DNA of 64,000 nucleotides, from the NCBI RefSeq assembly GCF_003634015.1, contig NZ_RBII01000002.1, positions 709,597 through 773,596 of the forward strand, in the 5' to 3' direction. The translations under genes and the position numbers were made by a program. Under the pieces are notes generated by a model, which searched no databases, had not been told where the DNA came from, and worked only from the letters and a program-made list of their open reading frames with translations. This DNA comes from Litorimonas taeanensis. GTDB taxonomy: Bacteria > Pseudomonadota > Alphaproteobacteria > Caulobacterales > Maricaulaceae. Positions 7,429-16,795 of the stretch are shown one piece after another. Positions within the stretch are counted from its first letter, which is position 1, and each line of letters starts with the position of its first letter.

Positions 7429-9099
7429 TTAATTGATCGCGCGATTATTTAAACCACGCCCTAATTTGATACATACTAATGATAAAAAAAGATTTATCAA
7501 GAAAAGCAGGGCAATGATTTGGTTTGTTTTCTTAATTTTTTTCAAGGGTTTTGGCAGTTTTGTGTCAATATGAGACGGGGTTTCTATATTAGTTTTGGCA
7601 AATATACGCCCATAAGGGTCAAAAACTCCGCTCACCCCGTTAGAGGCTGCACGAATGACAGGCAGGCCCTCTTCTATGGCTCGGTAGCGGGCAATGTTCG
7701 CGTGTTGCGCGGGACCCCAACTTTTCCCGAACCAAGCATCATTGGATTGGTTTAGAATAAATTCTGCCTTGTTTCCTGTTTTAGGGTGAGGCGTGAAGCC
7801 AGGGAAAATTATTTCATAACAAATTTGCGGACTGCCCAGAGGAAGGCCAGGAAATTGCGTAAGTCTTTTGGATTTAGCGGCGGATATTGAGAGAAGGTTA
7901 GTCGAAATAACGGGCACATTTTTTGACTCCATCCACTTCCCGAAAGGAATGAACTCCCCAAAGGGCACCAAGCGGGCTTTGTCATTGAACGCGGCAATAT
8001 TTGGCGTGCCTGCAGAGTCAAAGGTGATAGCGACGGAGCTATTATAATAATCATCTATGATTTGGCTGGAGTTTGGGTCGAAGCGTGATTCATGACGCAA
8101 AGAATTTAAAAGCCAAACAGGTAAATTATCTCCGCCGAGTCTTCTGGATAATTCTTGGCTCATTGTCAAAAGTAATGGTTCATTTTCCATAGCTAATCCA
8201 GAGACGGCGCCTTCTGGCCAAATGATATGCGTGACCTCTCTTAGCGGTGTTGAGAGCATAGTCTCTGTTTCCTCATCTTTAAGGCTTTCGCGAAGAAACT
8301 CTGAAACAATATTGATACTTTTATCAGGGTTAAATTTATCGGCCTGATCAAAAGGGATAGAGACTATACGGAGTAAAATATTATCTTGGGGAATGACTGT
8401 CGCATTTGATAATCTCATCGTTCCGAAACCATAAAGCCCACCAAGGGAAAGAAAAAGCACCCCCCCGGCTATCCATTTTCGCCGGGCCGTTTCATTTGTA
8501 AAAAGCGTTGCCAATAAGGCGGCTCCGGCAAATACGAAACAGCTCTGGCCGTAAATTGTCCAAAATGCTGCGCCTTGAGAAAATGCGCCGCCCGCGGGGA
8601 AAATATAGCCTGTGAGATTCCAAGGGAATCCGCTGAATAAATAGCCTCTGGCTATTTCGCTCAGGGTGAAAATGGTCACAAAAACAATTTGTGACCAAAT
8701 GGGTTTCAGGCGTGATCCTGCGAATAACAAGCCTGCAAAAGCCCAAAAAAGAGCTAAAATTGCTGCAAGACCTAAAATCATAGGCGGCATGACTGGGATA
8801 AAGGCAGCCCCTCTGGCTATGAAGGCTTCGCCCACCCAAAACACCCCAACCCCAAAATAGCCAAGGGCAAACCAAAACGCAGAATGAAATCCTGCGCGGC
8901 GAGGGGCTATTGAAGAACTTGTCTTTTCAAGGCGTAAAAAAAGAAAAGCTAAGCCAATAAGTGATAAAGGCCAAAAATGGAGAGGCGCTTGCCCTAAGAC
9001 ACAGAGCCCACCCAAAAGAAACCCGATGCCGCGTCCTGCCCATCCATCGCTTTTCAATAGGATTGAAGGAGAGCGCAATAAAGACAAATCTGTTTTCAT
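7429..9099 (-). CDS. lnt: Apolipoprotein N-acyltransferase Lnt
   Basis: Lnt adds the third acyl chain to lipoproteins at the periplasmic face of the inner membrane. The N-terminal ~225 residues hold about six to eight membrane segments, followed by a carbon-nitrogen hydrolase domain with the triad Glu296 (IWPEGA), Lys374 (DKARLVPFGEF) and Cys427 (SPQICYEIIFP), then a C-terminal membrane segment near 535. At 556 residues the length is normal. It is downstream of corC in the conserved phoH-ybeY-corC-lnt order. It would process the lipoproteins encoded in this window. Confidence 0.97.
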   Translation of the reverse strand: MKTDLSLLRSPSILLKSDGWAGRGIGFLLGGLCVLGQAPLHFWPLSLIGLAFLFLRLEKTSSSIAPRRAGFHSAFWFALGYFGVGVFWVGEAFIARGAAFIPVMPPMILGLAAILALFWAFAGLLFAGSRLKPIWSQIVFVTIFTLSEIARGYLFSGFPWNLTGYIFPAGGAFSQGAAFWTIYGQSCFVFAGAALLATLFTNETARRKWIAGGVLFLSLGGLYGFGTMRLSNATVIPQDNILLRIVSIPFDQADKFNPDKSINIVSEFLRESLKDEETETMLSTPLREVTHIIWPEGAVSGLAMENEPLLLTMSQELSRRLGGDNLPVWLLNSLRHESRFDPNSSQIIDDYYNSSVAITFDSAGTPNIAAFNDKARLVPFGEFIPFGKWMESKNVPVISTNLLSISAAKSKRLTQFPGLPLGSPQICYEIIFPGFTPHPKTGNKAEFILNQSNDAWFGKSWGPAQHANIARYRAIEEGLPVIRAASNGVSGVFDPYGRIFAKTNIETPSHIDTKLPKPLKKIKKTNQIIALLFLINLFLSLVCIKLGRGLNNRAIN

Positions 9100-9164
9100 G
9101 GTTCTATGGCTATCTGAGCGATTGGATAATTAGATGTTTCGCGGTTTTGCGCATAATGATTGAT

Positions 9165-10091
9165 TTATTTTTCAGGAAGCGGCGTGACGTTTTGCTCACT
9201 AGAAACAGCAGTTGTTTCTGTTTTCTTAGCGCTACGCGTGTCTGTAATACGCAGACGCTTCAGGCGGCGAGGATCGGCGTCAATGATTTCAAACTCTAAC
9301 CCATCTGCATGTTTGATAATTTCTCCGCGTTCAGGGACGCGTCCCGCCATGGTAAAAATGAGGCCACCCAAAGTATCAACATCTTCCTCTTGATCGGGGG
9401 TCGCAAAATCGCGCCCAAGAGTGTTTTCAAAGGCCTCAATAGACAGACGGGCATCAGCTTCCCACACAGATCGACCACCTTTGCCCGGTACGTTTTGCAC
9501 TTCAACTTCGACTTCATCATGTTCGTCATCAATATCGCCGACAATAGGTTCAATTAAATCTTCAATCGTCACGAGGCCATCTGTTCCGCCATATTCATCG
9601 ACCACAATGGCCATATGAGTGCGGCGAGCCTGCATTCTTCGCAAGAGATCTTGGGCAAGCATTGATGGGGGGACGAAAAGTACGGGCCGACGAATATATT
9701 GGATCACTTTGCGATTTGGATAGGTCTTCCCCGTTCGGCCTTTCGCATCAAGCATTAGATAGGGTAAAAGATCTTTGATATGAACCATGCCTATAGGGTC
9801 GTCGAGTGTGTCTTTATAAACGGGTAAGCGAGAGTGCCCAGCATCTTTGAACGCTAATGATAGCTCTGTCAGTGTAGCGCTGTTGTCTACGGCGACAATA
9901 TTGGCGCGGGGCACCATGACATCATCAACCCGTAAAAGATGAAACCTTTCGGCAGCATTCATCATTAATTCTTGGGCGGCAGTGGCTTTCGTTAATTCAT
10001 CCCCAGAGTTATCCGAATCCGCTTGAGTGTTGGAAGTGCCTCGGCGGAAAAGCCTTTTTAATAGGCGGGGTTCAGATGTTGGGTCGCTCAT
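9165..10091 (-). CDS. corC: CorC/HlyC-type CBS-domain protein (YbeX-like)
   Basis: Two CBS domains (first at [11 protein letters not shown], second at [12 protein letters not shown] to [25 protein letters not shown]) are followed by the C-terminal CorC_HlyC domain. No membrane (DUF21) domain is present, so it is the soluble YbeX/CorC form. The family is linked to magnesium/cobalt efflux and, through its partner YbeY, to ribosome and RNA metabolism. An upstream TTG at 10112 is in frame; I prefer the ATG at 10091. The gene follows ybeY closely and precedes lnt by 65 bases, the standard arrangement. Confidence 0.93.
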   Translation of the reverse strand: MSDPTSEPRLLKRLFRRGTSNTQADSDNSGDELTKATAAQELMMNAAERFHLLRVDDVMVPRANIVAVDNSATLTELSLAFKDAGHSRLPVYKDTLDDPIGMVHIKDLLPYLMLDAKGRTGKTYPNRKVIQYIRRPVLFVPPSMLAQDLLRRMQARRTHMAIVVDEYGGTDGLVTIEDLIEPIVGDIDDEHDEVEVEVQNVPGKGGRSVWEADARLSIEAFENTLGRDFATPDQEEDVDTLGGLIFTMAGRVPERGEIIKHADGLEFEIIDADPRRLKRLRITDTRSAKKTETTAVSSEQNVTPLPEK

Positions 10092-10127
10092 AGCGTTTGT
10101 ATAACTCTTCAAGTTTTGTAAAAACTG

Positions 10128-10577
10128 TCAATAAAGATAAGGGTTGTCAATATTCAATAATGTGAGGGCTTGTATTTCAAGCGCTTCCATTATGGAAGCG
10201 TCTTCTTCATTGATATGGTCGTAACCCTGTAAATGTAAAAACCCGTGAATAATGAGGTGTGAAAGATGATTGTCGAAAGAAATGTTTTTTTCTTTGGCTT
10301 CGCTTTCAACCGTTTCATAGGCCAATACGATGTCGCCTAAAAGCGGGGCAGGCGGAGGAACAGGAAAAGATAAAACATTAGTAGGTTTATCTTTTCCGCG
10401 ATATTCTCGATTAAGACATCTAATTTGGGCGTCATCAGAGAGCGCTATGGATAGCTCTCCTAATCGCGGAGATTCCAAAACCTCTAAGATTGCAGAAACG
10501 GATTTATAAATAACAGCCTCATGATTTGACCACGTGTCAGACTGTAGGGCGATATCAATATCAAAAGGCAATGACAT
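10128..10577 (-). CDS. ybeY: Endoribonuclease YbeY (rRNA maturation)
   Basis: YbeY is a zinc-dependent single-strand endoribonuclease needed for 16S rRNA 3'-end maturation and ribosome quality control. The metal motif HGFLHLQGYDH is at residues 111-121 with the usual three His, and the upstream signature KPTNVLSFP is near 64-72. At 149 residues the length is typical. It sits between phoH (34 bases after its stop) and corC, its conserved place. Confidence 0.96.
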   Translation of the reverse strand: MSLPFDIDIALQSDTWSNHEAVIYKSVSAILEVLESPRLGELSIALSDDAQIRCLNREYRGKDKPTNVLSFPVPPPAPLLGDIVLAYETVESEAKEKNISFDNHLSHLIIHGFLHLQGYDHINEEDASIMEALEIQALTLLNIDNPYLY

Positions 10578-10611
10578 AAAATTTAATTCACGGCGGGCAT
10601 TTTAGGCCGCT

Positions 10612-11559
10612 CTATTTTTCAGCCTTTTCATAGGCGTTTACAATCTTTCCTACTAATGGATGACGCACCACATCAGAGGCTAAAAACTTCACTTGGGAAA
10701 TACCTTTGATATCATCTAATATTGATAGGGCATGCGCCAAACCAGAGGTTTGGTTATAAGGTAAATCAGATTGGCTCGGATCGCCTGTCACGGCATATTT
10801 CGCGCGTTCACCCAGACGCGTTAGAACCATTTTCATTTGCGGAATCGTCGCATTTTGGGCTTCATCGATAACAACAAAGGCGTCTGATAAAGTTCGCCCG
10901 CGCATAAAGGCGAGGGGAGCCACTTCGATGTCCCCTGCCGCTTTTCGGCGGTCAACTTCGTCGCGGCCCAAAACCATATGAAGCGCATCCCAAATGGGCT
11001 GCATATAAGGGTCAACCTTTTCATTCAAATCGCCGGGTAAAAACCCAAGGCGCTCCCCCGCCTCAACGGCTGGTCGGCAAGCAATAAAGCGTGCGACTTC
11101 ACCTCGGGCTAAAAGCGAGGCGCCATAGGCTGTGGCCAAAAATGTTTTCCCTGTACCCGCTGGGCCTACGCCGAAAATGATTGTGTCATCACGCATGGCG
11201 TGAATGAATTTTTCTTGGCGCGGGGTCTTGGGTACAATTGGAGAGCGGCGCGGAAAAGGAATTATGGCTTCAACGCTAGCTGCTTTAACTTTGCCCTTTC
11301 CCATTGCGCGGATGAGCGCTCGAATATCCGAAGGGCCGCAAGGCCAACCGCGTTCAAGACGTTGATATATTTCTTTGATTAATTCCCCTGAGCGCGCACG
11401 GCTGGGTGTGTCACCATTAATATGGACGGCCGTTCCTGGGGCCTCAATATAGACGCCAAAGGCCTCTTCTATCAAAGCTAAATTGGCGTGGTTTGGCCCA
11501 CATAAACGCCGAACTAAATCGGCATCGTTAAATTCTAAGATTTCGGTCTGTTTGCTCAT
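10612..11559 (-). CDS. phoH: PhoH-family ATPase (YbeZ)
   Basis: A cytoplasmic ATPase with Walker A GPAGTGKT at residues 132-139 and Walker B/DEAQ at about 231-235 (VVIDEAQNAT), plus the family segment TGDPSQSDLP. PhoH/YbeZ works with YbeY in RNA processing and ribosome maturation. A TTG at 11586 would add nine residues; the ATG at 11559 is the simpler start, though its ribosome-binding site is weak. In relatives it follows miaB directly; here a plus-strand VOC gene is placed between the two. Confidence 0.94.
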   Translation of the reverse strand: MSKQTEILEFNDADLVRRLCGPNHANLALIEEAFGVYIEAPGTAVHINGDTPSRARSGELIKEIYQRLERGWPCGPSDIRALIRAMGKGKVKAASVEAIIPFPRRSPIVPKTPRQEKFIHAMRDDTIIFGVGPAGTGKTFLATAYGASLLARGEVARFIACRPAVEAGERLGFLPGDLNEKVDPYMQPIWDALHMVLGRDEVDRRKAAGDIEVAPLAFMRGRTLSDAFVVIDEAQNATIPQMKMVLTRLGERAKYAVTGDPSQSDLPYNQTSGLAHALSILDDIKGISQVKFLASDVVRHPLVGKIVNAYEKAEK

Positions 11560-11654
11560 AGTTTCTAGATAAGACCGACGGGCCAAAAAAGCGAGAGGCT
11601 TTATATGATAGTTTTATTGATGGGAAGGATATCAGAATAGTCTCACTGAAATAA

Positions 11655-11683
11655 TTGTGTCATAAAAAGATCAACACTATAAA
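11655..11683 (+). promoter_or_regulatory. Candidate sigma-70 promoter for the VOC gene
   Basis: TTGTGT (11655-11660) and TATAAA (11678-11683) are separated by 17 bases and lie 27 bases before the VOC start codon, which is preceded by the strong purine run GGGGGGAAG. This gives the inserted plus-strand gene its own expression signals. Confidence 0.5.
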
Positions 11684-11710
11684 GTGAGTTTTTTCAATGG
11701 GGGGAAGTAA

Positions 11711-12082
11711 ATGTCACTGGGTGCATTTTCAATTAGCTTGGCTGTAAAAAACATACAAAAATCTCTAAGCTTCTATGAGGCGTTAGGCTTTGAAGCCTTT
11801 CATGGCGATATAGACCAAGGTTGGCTAATTTTGGATAATGGCAATACTAAAATTGGATTGTTTCAAGGGATGTTCGACAAAAACATCATGACATTTAATC
11901 CGGGCTGGGATGCAAACGCACAGCCTGTTGATGTTTTCAAAGATGTTCGCGACATTCAAAAATGCTTAAAAGAGCAAGGCATAGAAATCATGAATGAAGC
12001 AGACGAGACGACAACAGGCCCTGCCAGCTTCACCGTCATAGATCCTGATGGAAACCCAGTCTTAATCGACCAACACGTTTAG
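11711..12082 (+). CDS. VOC (glyoxalase/bleomycin-resistance-like) family protein
   Basis: A 123-residue single-unit VOC protein: AFSISLAVKNIQKSLSFYEALGF at the N-terminus and ASFTVIDPDGNPVLIDQH at the C-terminus are the two ends of the beta-alpha-beta-beta-beta module. The central TKIGLFQGMF and FNPGWD resemble a subgroup of uncharacterised glyoxalase-like proteins. The family includes glyoxalase I, dioxygenases and antibiotic-binding proteins; substrate and metal use cannot be told. It is a lone plus-strand gene between the minus-strand miaB and phoH, with its own promoter and ribosome-binding site. Confidence 0.85.
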   Translation: MSLGAFSISLAVKNIQKSLSFYEALGFEAFHGDIDQGWLILDNGNTKIGLFQGMFDKNIMTFNPGWDANAQPVDVFKDVRDIQKCLKEQGIEIMNEADETTTGPASFTVIDPDGNPVLIDQHV

Positions 12083-12110
12083 AGCGGTAAAGTGAGTAGC
12101 GTTGCTTTCG

Positions 12111-13523
12111 CTACTCCACCCAATCTCCGATAAGGCTGTTGCGCCCTGCATCTGTCATTTTGACTTTCACAATTTGGCCGATAAGGCTTTCTGGGCCGTC
12201 AAAATGCGTGCCTTGCAAATAAGGGCTCCGGCCAAAGAGTTGGCCATTTTTACGCCCTCGTCCCTCGACGAGGACATCGAGAGTTTTGCCAACTAATGAT
12301 AAATTGAAATCATGTTGTTGTTTATAAAGCAAAGCCTGCAAGCGGACGAGGCGGTCTTGTTTTATATCCTCTGGGACTTGTCTAGGGAGCCCTGCACCTG
12401 GCGTGCCGGGGCGAACAGAATATTTAAAACTAAACGAACTGCCATAACCAATCTCTTCAACACACTTCATGGTTTGTTGAAAGTCAGTTTCGGTTTCCCC
12501 TGGGAAACCAACGATGAAATCGCCTGATAGAGCGATATCAGGACGGGCCGCCCTAATCTTAGCAATCAAGTTTTTATAATGATCATAGGTGTGATCGCGG
12601 TTCATCGCGCTGAGAATTTTATTCGACCCTGCCTGAATAGGCAGGTGAAGATATGGCATAAGCTTGGGCTCACTGCCTAGAGTTTCAATCAAGTCATCGT
12701 CCATATCGCGGGGGTGAGAGGTGGTAAACCGAATACGGTCTATACCGCCAATAAGGGCAACGTGACGGATAAGCTGTCCTAATGTCCATTGATTTCCGTC
12801 TTCTCCGACACCGTTATAGGCATTCACATTTTGGCCGATTAAGGTAATCTCTCGGACGCCGTGTTTCGCTAATTGGCGGGCTTCTGCGACGACTTGCGCG
12901 ACAGGGCGGCTGACCTCAGCTCCGCGCGTATAAGGCACAACACAGAAGGTGCAAAATTTATCACAGCCTTCTTGGATTGTCAGAAAGCTCGAAAATCCTT
13001 TAGGTTGGCGAAGTTCTGGTAATTGGTCAAATTTTTCGAGCGTATCGAATTCAGTCTCCAGCAAATCCCCTGTCCCGCGATGAACCTTTGCAATCATTTC
13101 GGGGAGTTTGTGATAAGTCTGAGGGCCAAGCACCATATCGACGACGGGCGCGCGCGACATTATCTCTGCGCCCTCAGCCTGGGCTACACAGCCCGCTACG
13201 GCGACTTTCATATCTGGTTTGTTTTTTTCTTTATACTGACGAATCCGGCCAAGCTCTGAATAGACTTTTTCCGCTGCCTTTTCCCGAATATGGCATGTGT
13301 TGAGAATGACAAGGTCAGCATGATCGGGTTCTTCGGTAGGCGCATAGCCAATCGGTGCAAGAACGTCGGCCATACGTTCGCTATCATAAACATTCATCTG
13401 GCAACCATAGGTCTTGATGAAAACTTTTTTAGTATTGGGTTTCGTCACATCGGGCTTGGCCGCAATAATTGCGGGAGCATCAATATCACGGGGCGCGTTT
13501 TTATCGCGGGGTGAAATCGTCAT
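12111..13523 (-). CDS. miaB: tRNA-2-methylthio-N6-isopentenyladenosine synthase MiaB
   Basis: MiaB is a radical-SAM methylthiotransferase that modifies A37 of tRNAs. The N-terminal cluster cysteines (YGCQMN Cys41, NTCHIRE Cys77, VAGCVAQ Cys112) and the radical-SAM CxxxCxxC (Cys187, 191, 194, in CDKFCTFC) are all present, followed by a C-terminal TRAM domain from about residue 400. GTG at 13535 is in frame, but ATG at 13523 is preferred. It is divergent from the LpxH-like gene at 13723 and normally sits between fur and phoH. Confidence 0.97.
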   Translation of the reverse strand: MTISPRDKNAPRDIDAPAIIAAKPDVTKPNTKKVFIKTYGCQMNVYDSERMADVLAPIGYAPTEEPDHADLVILNTCHIREKAAEKVYSELGRIRQYKEKNKPDMKVAVAGCVAQAEGAEIMSRAPVVDMVLGPQTYHKLPEMIAKVHRGTGDLLETEFDTLEKFDQLPELRQPKGFSSFLTIQEGCDKFCTFCVVPYTRGAEVSRPVAQVVAEARQLAKHGVREITLIGQNVNAYNGVGEDGNQWTLGQLIRHVALIGGIDRIRFTTSHPRDMDDDLIETLGSEPKLMPYLHLPIQAGSNKILSAMNRDHTYDHYKNLIAKIRAARPDIALSGDFIVGFPGETETDFQQTMKCVEEIGYGSSFSFKYSVRPGTPGAGLPRQVPEDIKQDRLVRLQALLYKQQHDFNLSLVGKTLDVLVEGRGRKNGQLFGRSPYLQGTHFDGPESLIGQIVKVKMTDAGRNSLIGDWVE

Positions 13524-13614
13524 GATTATTCTCACTAATGTTTGGTTTGCGGCCTATAGGGGAGCTAGTCCGATTGGGCAAGCTTTGGATACAAAAGCGG
13601 CTGAGGCGAGGCAA

Positions 13615-13648
13615 GGGGCAAGGGGGTAAAGGATAAGGGGGTAAGGGG
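13615..13648 (+). other. Four-tract G-quadruplex motif in the miaB/LpxH-like intergenic region
   Basis: Four G runs on the plus strand (13615-13618, 13622-13626, 13637-13641 and 13645-13648) are separated by 3, 10 and 3 bases. The 10-mer AAGGGGGTAA occurs twice, 15 bases apart (13620/21 and 13635/36). It lies 75 bases before the plus-strand phosphoesterase start and about 90 bases upstream of miaB, on the coding strand of the former. Confidence 0.7.
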
Positions 13649-13722
13649 TTTAAAGAGGTTCTGACGAATAACCGTTACGAAAGCTTCATACGCCCGTCAT
13701 CAAATCACCCTATGGGGCGATT

Positions 13723-14562
13723 ATGGCGAAGGCTTCTAAATTTCCGAAACCGCTTTACCGCGCGATGTTTATATCCGATGTCCATTTGGGCAGTAAAGGT
13801 TGTCAGGCCGAGGCGCTTTGCGAGTTTCTCAAACACAATACCGCGGGAACACTTTATCTGGTCGGTGATATTATTGACGGCTGGCGCCTAAAGAAAAAAT
13901 GGTATTGGCCCCAAGCGCATACAAATGTCATTCGCCGTATTTTAACGGCCAGCAAGCGCGGGACAGATGTTCGTTATATTGCGGGCAATCACGACGAGTT
14001 CTTGCGTGGTTTTTTGCGCTTTAAGGTGAATTTTGGCGAAGTTAAAATTTCCAACCGAGAAATTCATATTGGTGAAGATGGCAAGCGCTATCTTGTTGTC
14101 CATGGCGATATGTTCGATGGCCTTATGCGCGCCGATCGTAAGTGGATTATGCATTTGGGTGATAATGCATATAATTTCTTACTTTGGGTGAATACAAAGC
14201 TAAATTTTGTTCGGCGAAAACTAGGTCTCCCCTATTGGTCCCTTTCGAAGAGCCTTAAAAAACGCACCAAGCGGGCAATGAATTTTATTCATAGTTTTGA
14301 AGAGCAAGTGGCGAGTTATTGTGAACGCAAAGGGTTTGACGGCGCGATTTGTGGCCATATCCATGTTGCAGAAATGCGTGAAATTAACGGCATAACCTAT
14401 ATGAATGATGGAGATTGGGTCGAGAGCTGTACGGCGCTTGTTGAACATCATGATGGCCGTTGGGAGATCTTACACACTCAACCGCACGGGAATTTTGATG
14501 CGGTGGATGGACGTGCCGAAAATAACTTAAGAGACGCCGAAGCCTTATTGGTTGCGGAATAA
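13723..14562 (+). CDS. LpxH-like metallophosphoesterase (UDP-2,3-diacylglucosamine diphosphatase family)
   Basis: All calcineurin-type metal motifs are present: SDVHLG (18-23), GDIIDGW (48-54), GNHDE (88-92), VHGD (126-129) and GHIH (211-214). The overall layout and the DGW/RRILTASKRGTDVRYIAGNHDE region match proteins annotated as UDP-2,3-diacylglucosamine diphosphatase-like, the lipid A pathway step that makes lipid X. Many alphaproteobacteria use LpxI for that step, so this protein could instead be an envelope-related phosphoesterase of unknown substrate. It is a plus-strand insertion between miaB and fur and converges on fur. GGGGCGA precedes the ATG. Confidence 0.8.
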   Translation: MAKASKFPKPLYRAMFISDVHLGSKGCQAEALCEFLKHNTAGTLYLVGDIIDGWRLKKKWYWPQAHTNVIRRILTASKRGTDVRYIAGNHDEFLRGFLRFKVNFGEVKISNREIHIGEDGKRYLVVHGDMFDGLMRADRKWIMHLGDNAYNFLLWVNTKLNFVRRKLGLPYWSLSKSLKKRTKRAMNFIHSFEEQVASYCERKGFDGAICGHIHVAEMREINGITYMNDGDWVESCTALVEHHDGRWEILHTQPHGNFDAVDGRAENNLRDAEALLVAE

Positions 14563-14594
14563 TTGAGGCAAAGGACGCTCCTGCCACACAAGAA

Positions 14595-15005
14595 TTATTG
14601 CGGTTTTTTCTTTCCGTATAATTCTAGACGATGGTCAACAAGCTCATATCCAAGTTTCTCGGCAATTTTATGCTGAAGGGCTTCAATTTCCTCATCAACA
14701 AATTCTATGACTTCGCCGGATGCTACATCAATTAAATGGTCATGATGATCAGAGTCAGCTGTTTCATAGCGTGCGCGTCCGTCGCGGAAATCATGTGTTT
14801 CGATGATATTGGCATCAGAAAACAACCTAACGGTTCGATATACTGTGGCGAGAGAAATTTTTGGGTCGACGGCAACAGAGCGCGCATAGAGCTCTTCTGC
14901 GTCTGGGTGGTCATCCGCTTCAGATAAGACCTGGGCAATAACGCGCCGTTGATCTGTCATTCGCAAACCGCGCTCAGCGCATTTTTTCTCAATCCAATTT
15001 GACAT
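14595..15005 (-). CDS. fur: Fur-family metal-responsive regulator
   Basis: A winged-helix DNA-binding domain (about 12-80, with MTDQRRVIAQVL and SLATVYRTVRLF) precedes a dimerisation domain carrying metal ligands HHDH at 87-90, Glu102 and further Glu/His residues to His125. The C-terminal CxxC zinc site of enterobacterial Fur is missing, as in the alphaproteobacterial Fur/Mur branch. In this class the protein in this position may sense iron or manganese. It is followed by miaB in the usual order, although the LpxH-like gene now intervenes. Paralogues such as Irr cannot be excluded without a tree. Confidence 0.88.
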   Translation of the reverse strand: MSNWIEKKCAERGLRMTDQRRVIAQVLSEADDHPDAEELYARSVAVDPKISLATVYRTVRLFSDANIIETHDFRDGRARYETADSDHHDHLIDVASGEVIEFVDEEIEALQHKIAEKLGYELVDHRLELYGKKKPQ

Positions 15006-15067
15006 AAAGCCTGTTTAGACGCGGCATCCTCGCTCGTCTAGCTAGAATTCATTATTATGATGTGAGT

Positions 15068-15493
15068 TTAAGTCAGGGTTTTAGAATAAGTGATAGCCGC
15101 TATTCGGCCGGTTGGGGTACGGTAATAGGCAGGTCTACGTCCAATAGGTTGAAATCCTGCGGCCTTATACAGCGCAATAGCGCCTGAATTTGCTTCTGAA
15201 ACATCCAAAAATAACGTGTGAACTTTACGGTCCCGCAAAAGGGTTTCGGCGTTTGTGAGTAATGCAAGGGCATACCCCTTTCGGCGGGCCTCAGCTGCGG
15301 TGGCTATAGTTAAAATATCGGCTTGGTCGCCGCCAATTTGTATAAGAGCAAAAGCAAGAAGGGGCTTGCCTATCCCAATACAGAGGTCTTTTTCTATATG
15401 AGCCTTCATCTCATTTTCTGGCCAACCCGCCGGGAAAGCCATTTTGTGAATCTCTGCCATGGCGGAGGCATCGTCTTCAGTTAAGTAGCGCAT
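15068..15493 (-). CDS. rimI: Ribosomal-protein-alanine N-acetyltransferase RimI
   Basis: A 141-residue GNAT domain with the acetyl-CoA segment EARRKGYALALL and the closing YKAAGFQPIGRRPAYY typical of RimI, which acetylates ribosomal protein S18. It lies 5 bases after tsaB, the standard tsaB-rimI pairing in proteobacteria, which supports the assignment over a generic GNAT. It belongs to the run nfuA-tsaB-rimI-fur. Confidence 0.88.
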   Translation of the reverse strand: MRYLTEDDASAMAEIHKMAFPAGWPENEMKAHIEKDLCIGIGKPLLAFALIQIGGDQADILTIATAAEARRKGYALALLTNAETLLRDRKVHTLFLDVSEANSGAIALYKAAGFQPIGRRPAYYRTPTGRIAAITYSKTLT

Positions 15494-15498
15494 TAATG

Positions 15499-16140
15499 TT
15501 ACAAGGCTATTTTACGGAATTGAGGTTTTGGTTTCTGTGCTTTGGGGGTAATACCTCCAGGTAATTTTGCATCAGGCGCGCGAGAATAAAGCGGCGTTGC
15601 AGGTGCGCTTTGTGAGGTTTCATCTTGGGCGAGCCATGCCAAAAGAATAGTTGATATTGGCGCGTCACGTATAATGACATCTGCGCCAATCATATCAATG
15701 AGGGTCTCGGCCTCATCGGCCTTTTGCGTCACTGGTTCGATTTCGCATATACCATTTTTCCAAACCGCCCAACACAGCTCACCGCGCCTAACATCGGCAA
15801 TAGAGACCACAAGTTTGTTGTTCTCTGGGTCAGCTTCTCTGGCCCATATTTCAAGGGATGAAAGCCCAATAACGGGTAATTTACGCGGCAGGGCAAACCC
15901 TTTAGCAAAGGAGAGCGCTACGCGTTGCCCTGTGAAACTGCCCGGGCCTGTGCACACTGCGACCCGTGATATGTCGTCCACATTTCGCCCGGCATTATAT
16001 ATCAGTTCATGAACAAGCGGAGCGAGACGTTCGGCGTGACCGCGACCAATTGGTTCAGAGCAGTGGGCGATGACACGGCCCTCATCAACCAGAGCCGCCG
16101 AACAGGCCTTGCCTGTCGTATCAAGGCCGAGAGTTAGCAT
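15499..16140 (-). CDS. tsaB: tRNA threonylcarbamoyladenosine biosynthesis protein TsaB
   Basis: TsaB is the non-catalytic ASKHA-fold partner of TsaD in making t6A37 of ANN-decoding tRNAs. Family signatures LGLDTTGKACSAAL at the N-terminus, GHAERLAPLVHELI and TGPGSFTGQRVALSFAKGFA near 75-95 are present. At 213 residues the length is usual. Its ATG directly follows the TAA of nfuA (TAAATG), and rimI follows 5 bases after its own stop. Confidence 0.94.
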   Translation of the reverse strand: MLTLGLDTTGKACSAALVDEGRVIAHCSEPIGRGHAERLAPLVHELIYNAGRNVDDISRVAVCTGPGSFTGQRVALSFAKGFALPRKLPVIGLSSLEIWAREADPENNKLVVSIADVRRGELCWAVWKNGICEIEPVTQKADEAETLIDMIGADVIIRDAPISTILLAWLAQDETSQSAPATPLYSRAPDAKLPGGITPKAQKPKPQFRKIAL

Positions 16141-16716
16141 TTAAACAGCCTGTTCAACGCGAGTCACTTCGGGTACATAATGCTTTAACAAATTTTCAAT
16201 GCCGCTTTTGAGCGTCATGGTTGAACTTGGACATCCAGCACAGGCGCCGCGCATTTCCAAATAAACAGAGCCATCGTCCTCGTCGAAGTGTTTGAAAACG
16301 ATATCTCCTCCATCTTGCGCCACGGCAGGACGAACACGTAGCTCGATAAGCTCTTTTATTTGTTCTACGATTTCCAGCGTGACACCCTCATAAACGCGGT
16401 CTTCGACTTCTCCTGATTGGAGCTGATCTAAAAGTGGTACCCCGCCAGCAACGTAAAAATCCATGATGGCGCCAAGGACGGCGGGCTTTAAATGTTTCCA
16501 CTGTACGTCTTCGCTGCGTGTTACAGAAACATAGTCAGTGCCAAAAAATACGCGTTCAACATCTGGGATCATAAACAGCATTTCAGCCAAAGGCGCGCGG
16601 GATACATCCTCGCCGCGCGTAAACTCTAAAACGCGTCCTCCCTCGCCCACAACATCACGGCCAGGTAAGAATTTCAGGGTGGCCGGATTCGGCGTGTCTT
16701 CGGTTTGTATAAACAT
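16141..16716 (-). CDS. nfuA: NifU-family Fe-S carrier (Nfu)
   Basis: The N-terminal Nfu domain (MFIQTEDTPNPATLKFLPG at the start) and C-terminal NifU domain with the cluster-binding CxxC (Cys159 and Cys162 in GACAGCPSS) define a 191-residue Nfu scaffold that delivers Fe-S clusters to targets; MiaB in this cluster is one known type of client. A longer in-frame start at 16797 would add 27 unrelated residues and run into the divergent gene, so the ATG at 16716 is chosen because family alignment begins there. Its stop abuts tsaB. Confidence 0.94.
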   Translation of the reverse strand: MFIQTEDTPNPATLKFLPGRDVVGEGGRVLEFTRGEDVSRAPLAEMLFMIPDVERVFFGTDYVSVTRSEDVQWKHLKPAVLGAIMDFYVAGGVPLLDQLQSGEVEDRVYEGVTLEIVEQIKELIELRVRPAVAQDGGDIVFKHFDEDDGSVYLEMRGACAGCPSSTMTLKSGIENLLKHYVPEVTRVEQAV

Positions 16717-16795
16717 AGCCCCTAATTGGGTGTTACAGCAGAAATGTGCAAGATGTATCATTGACGTAGAGCTCGCAAATTTGCATTGACTATGC

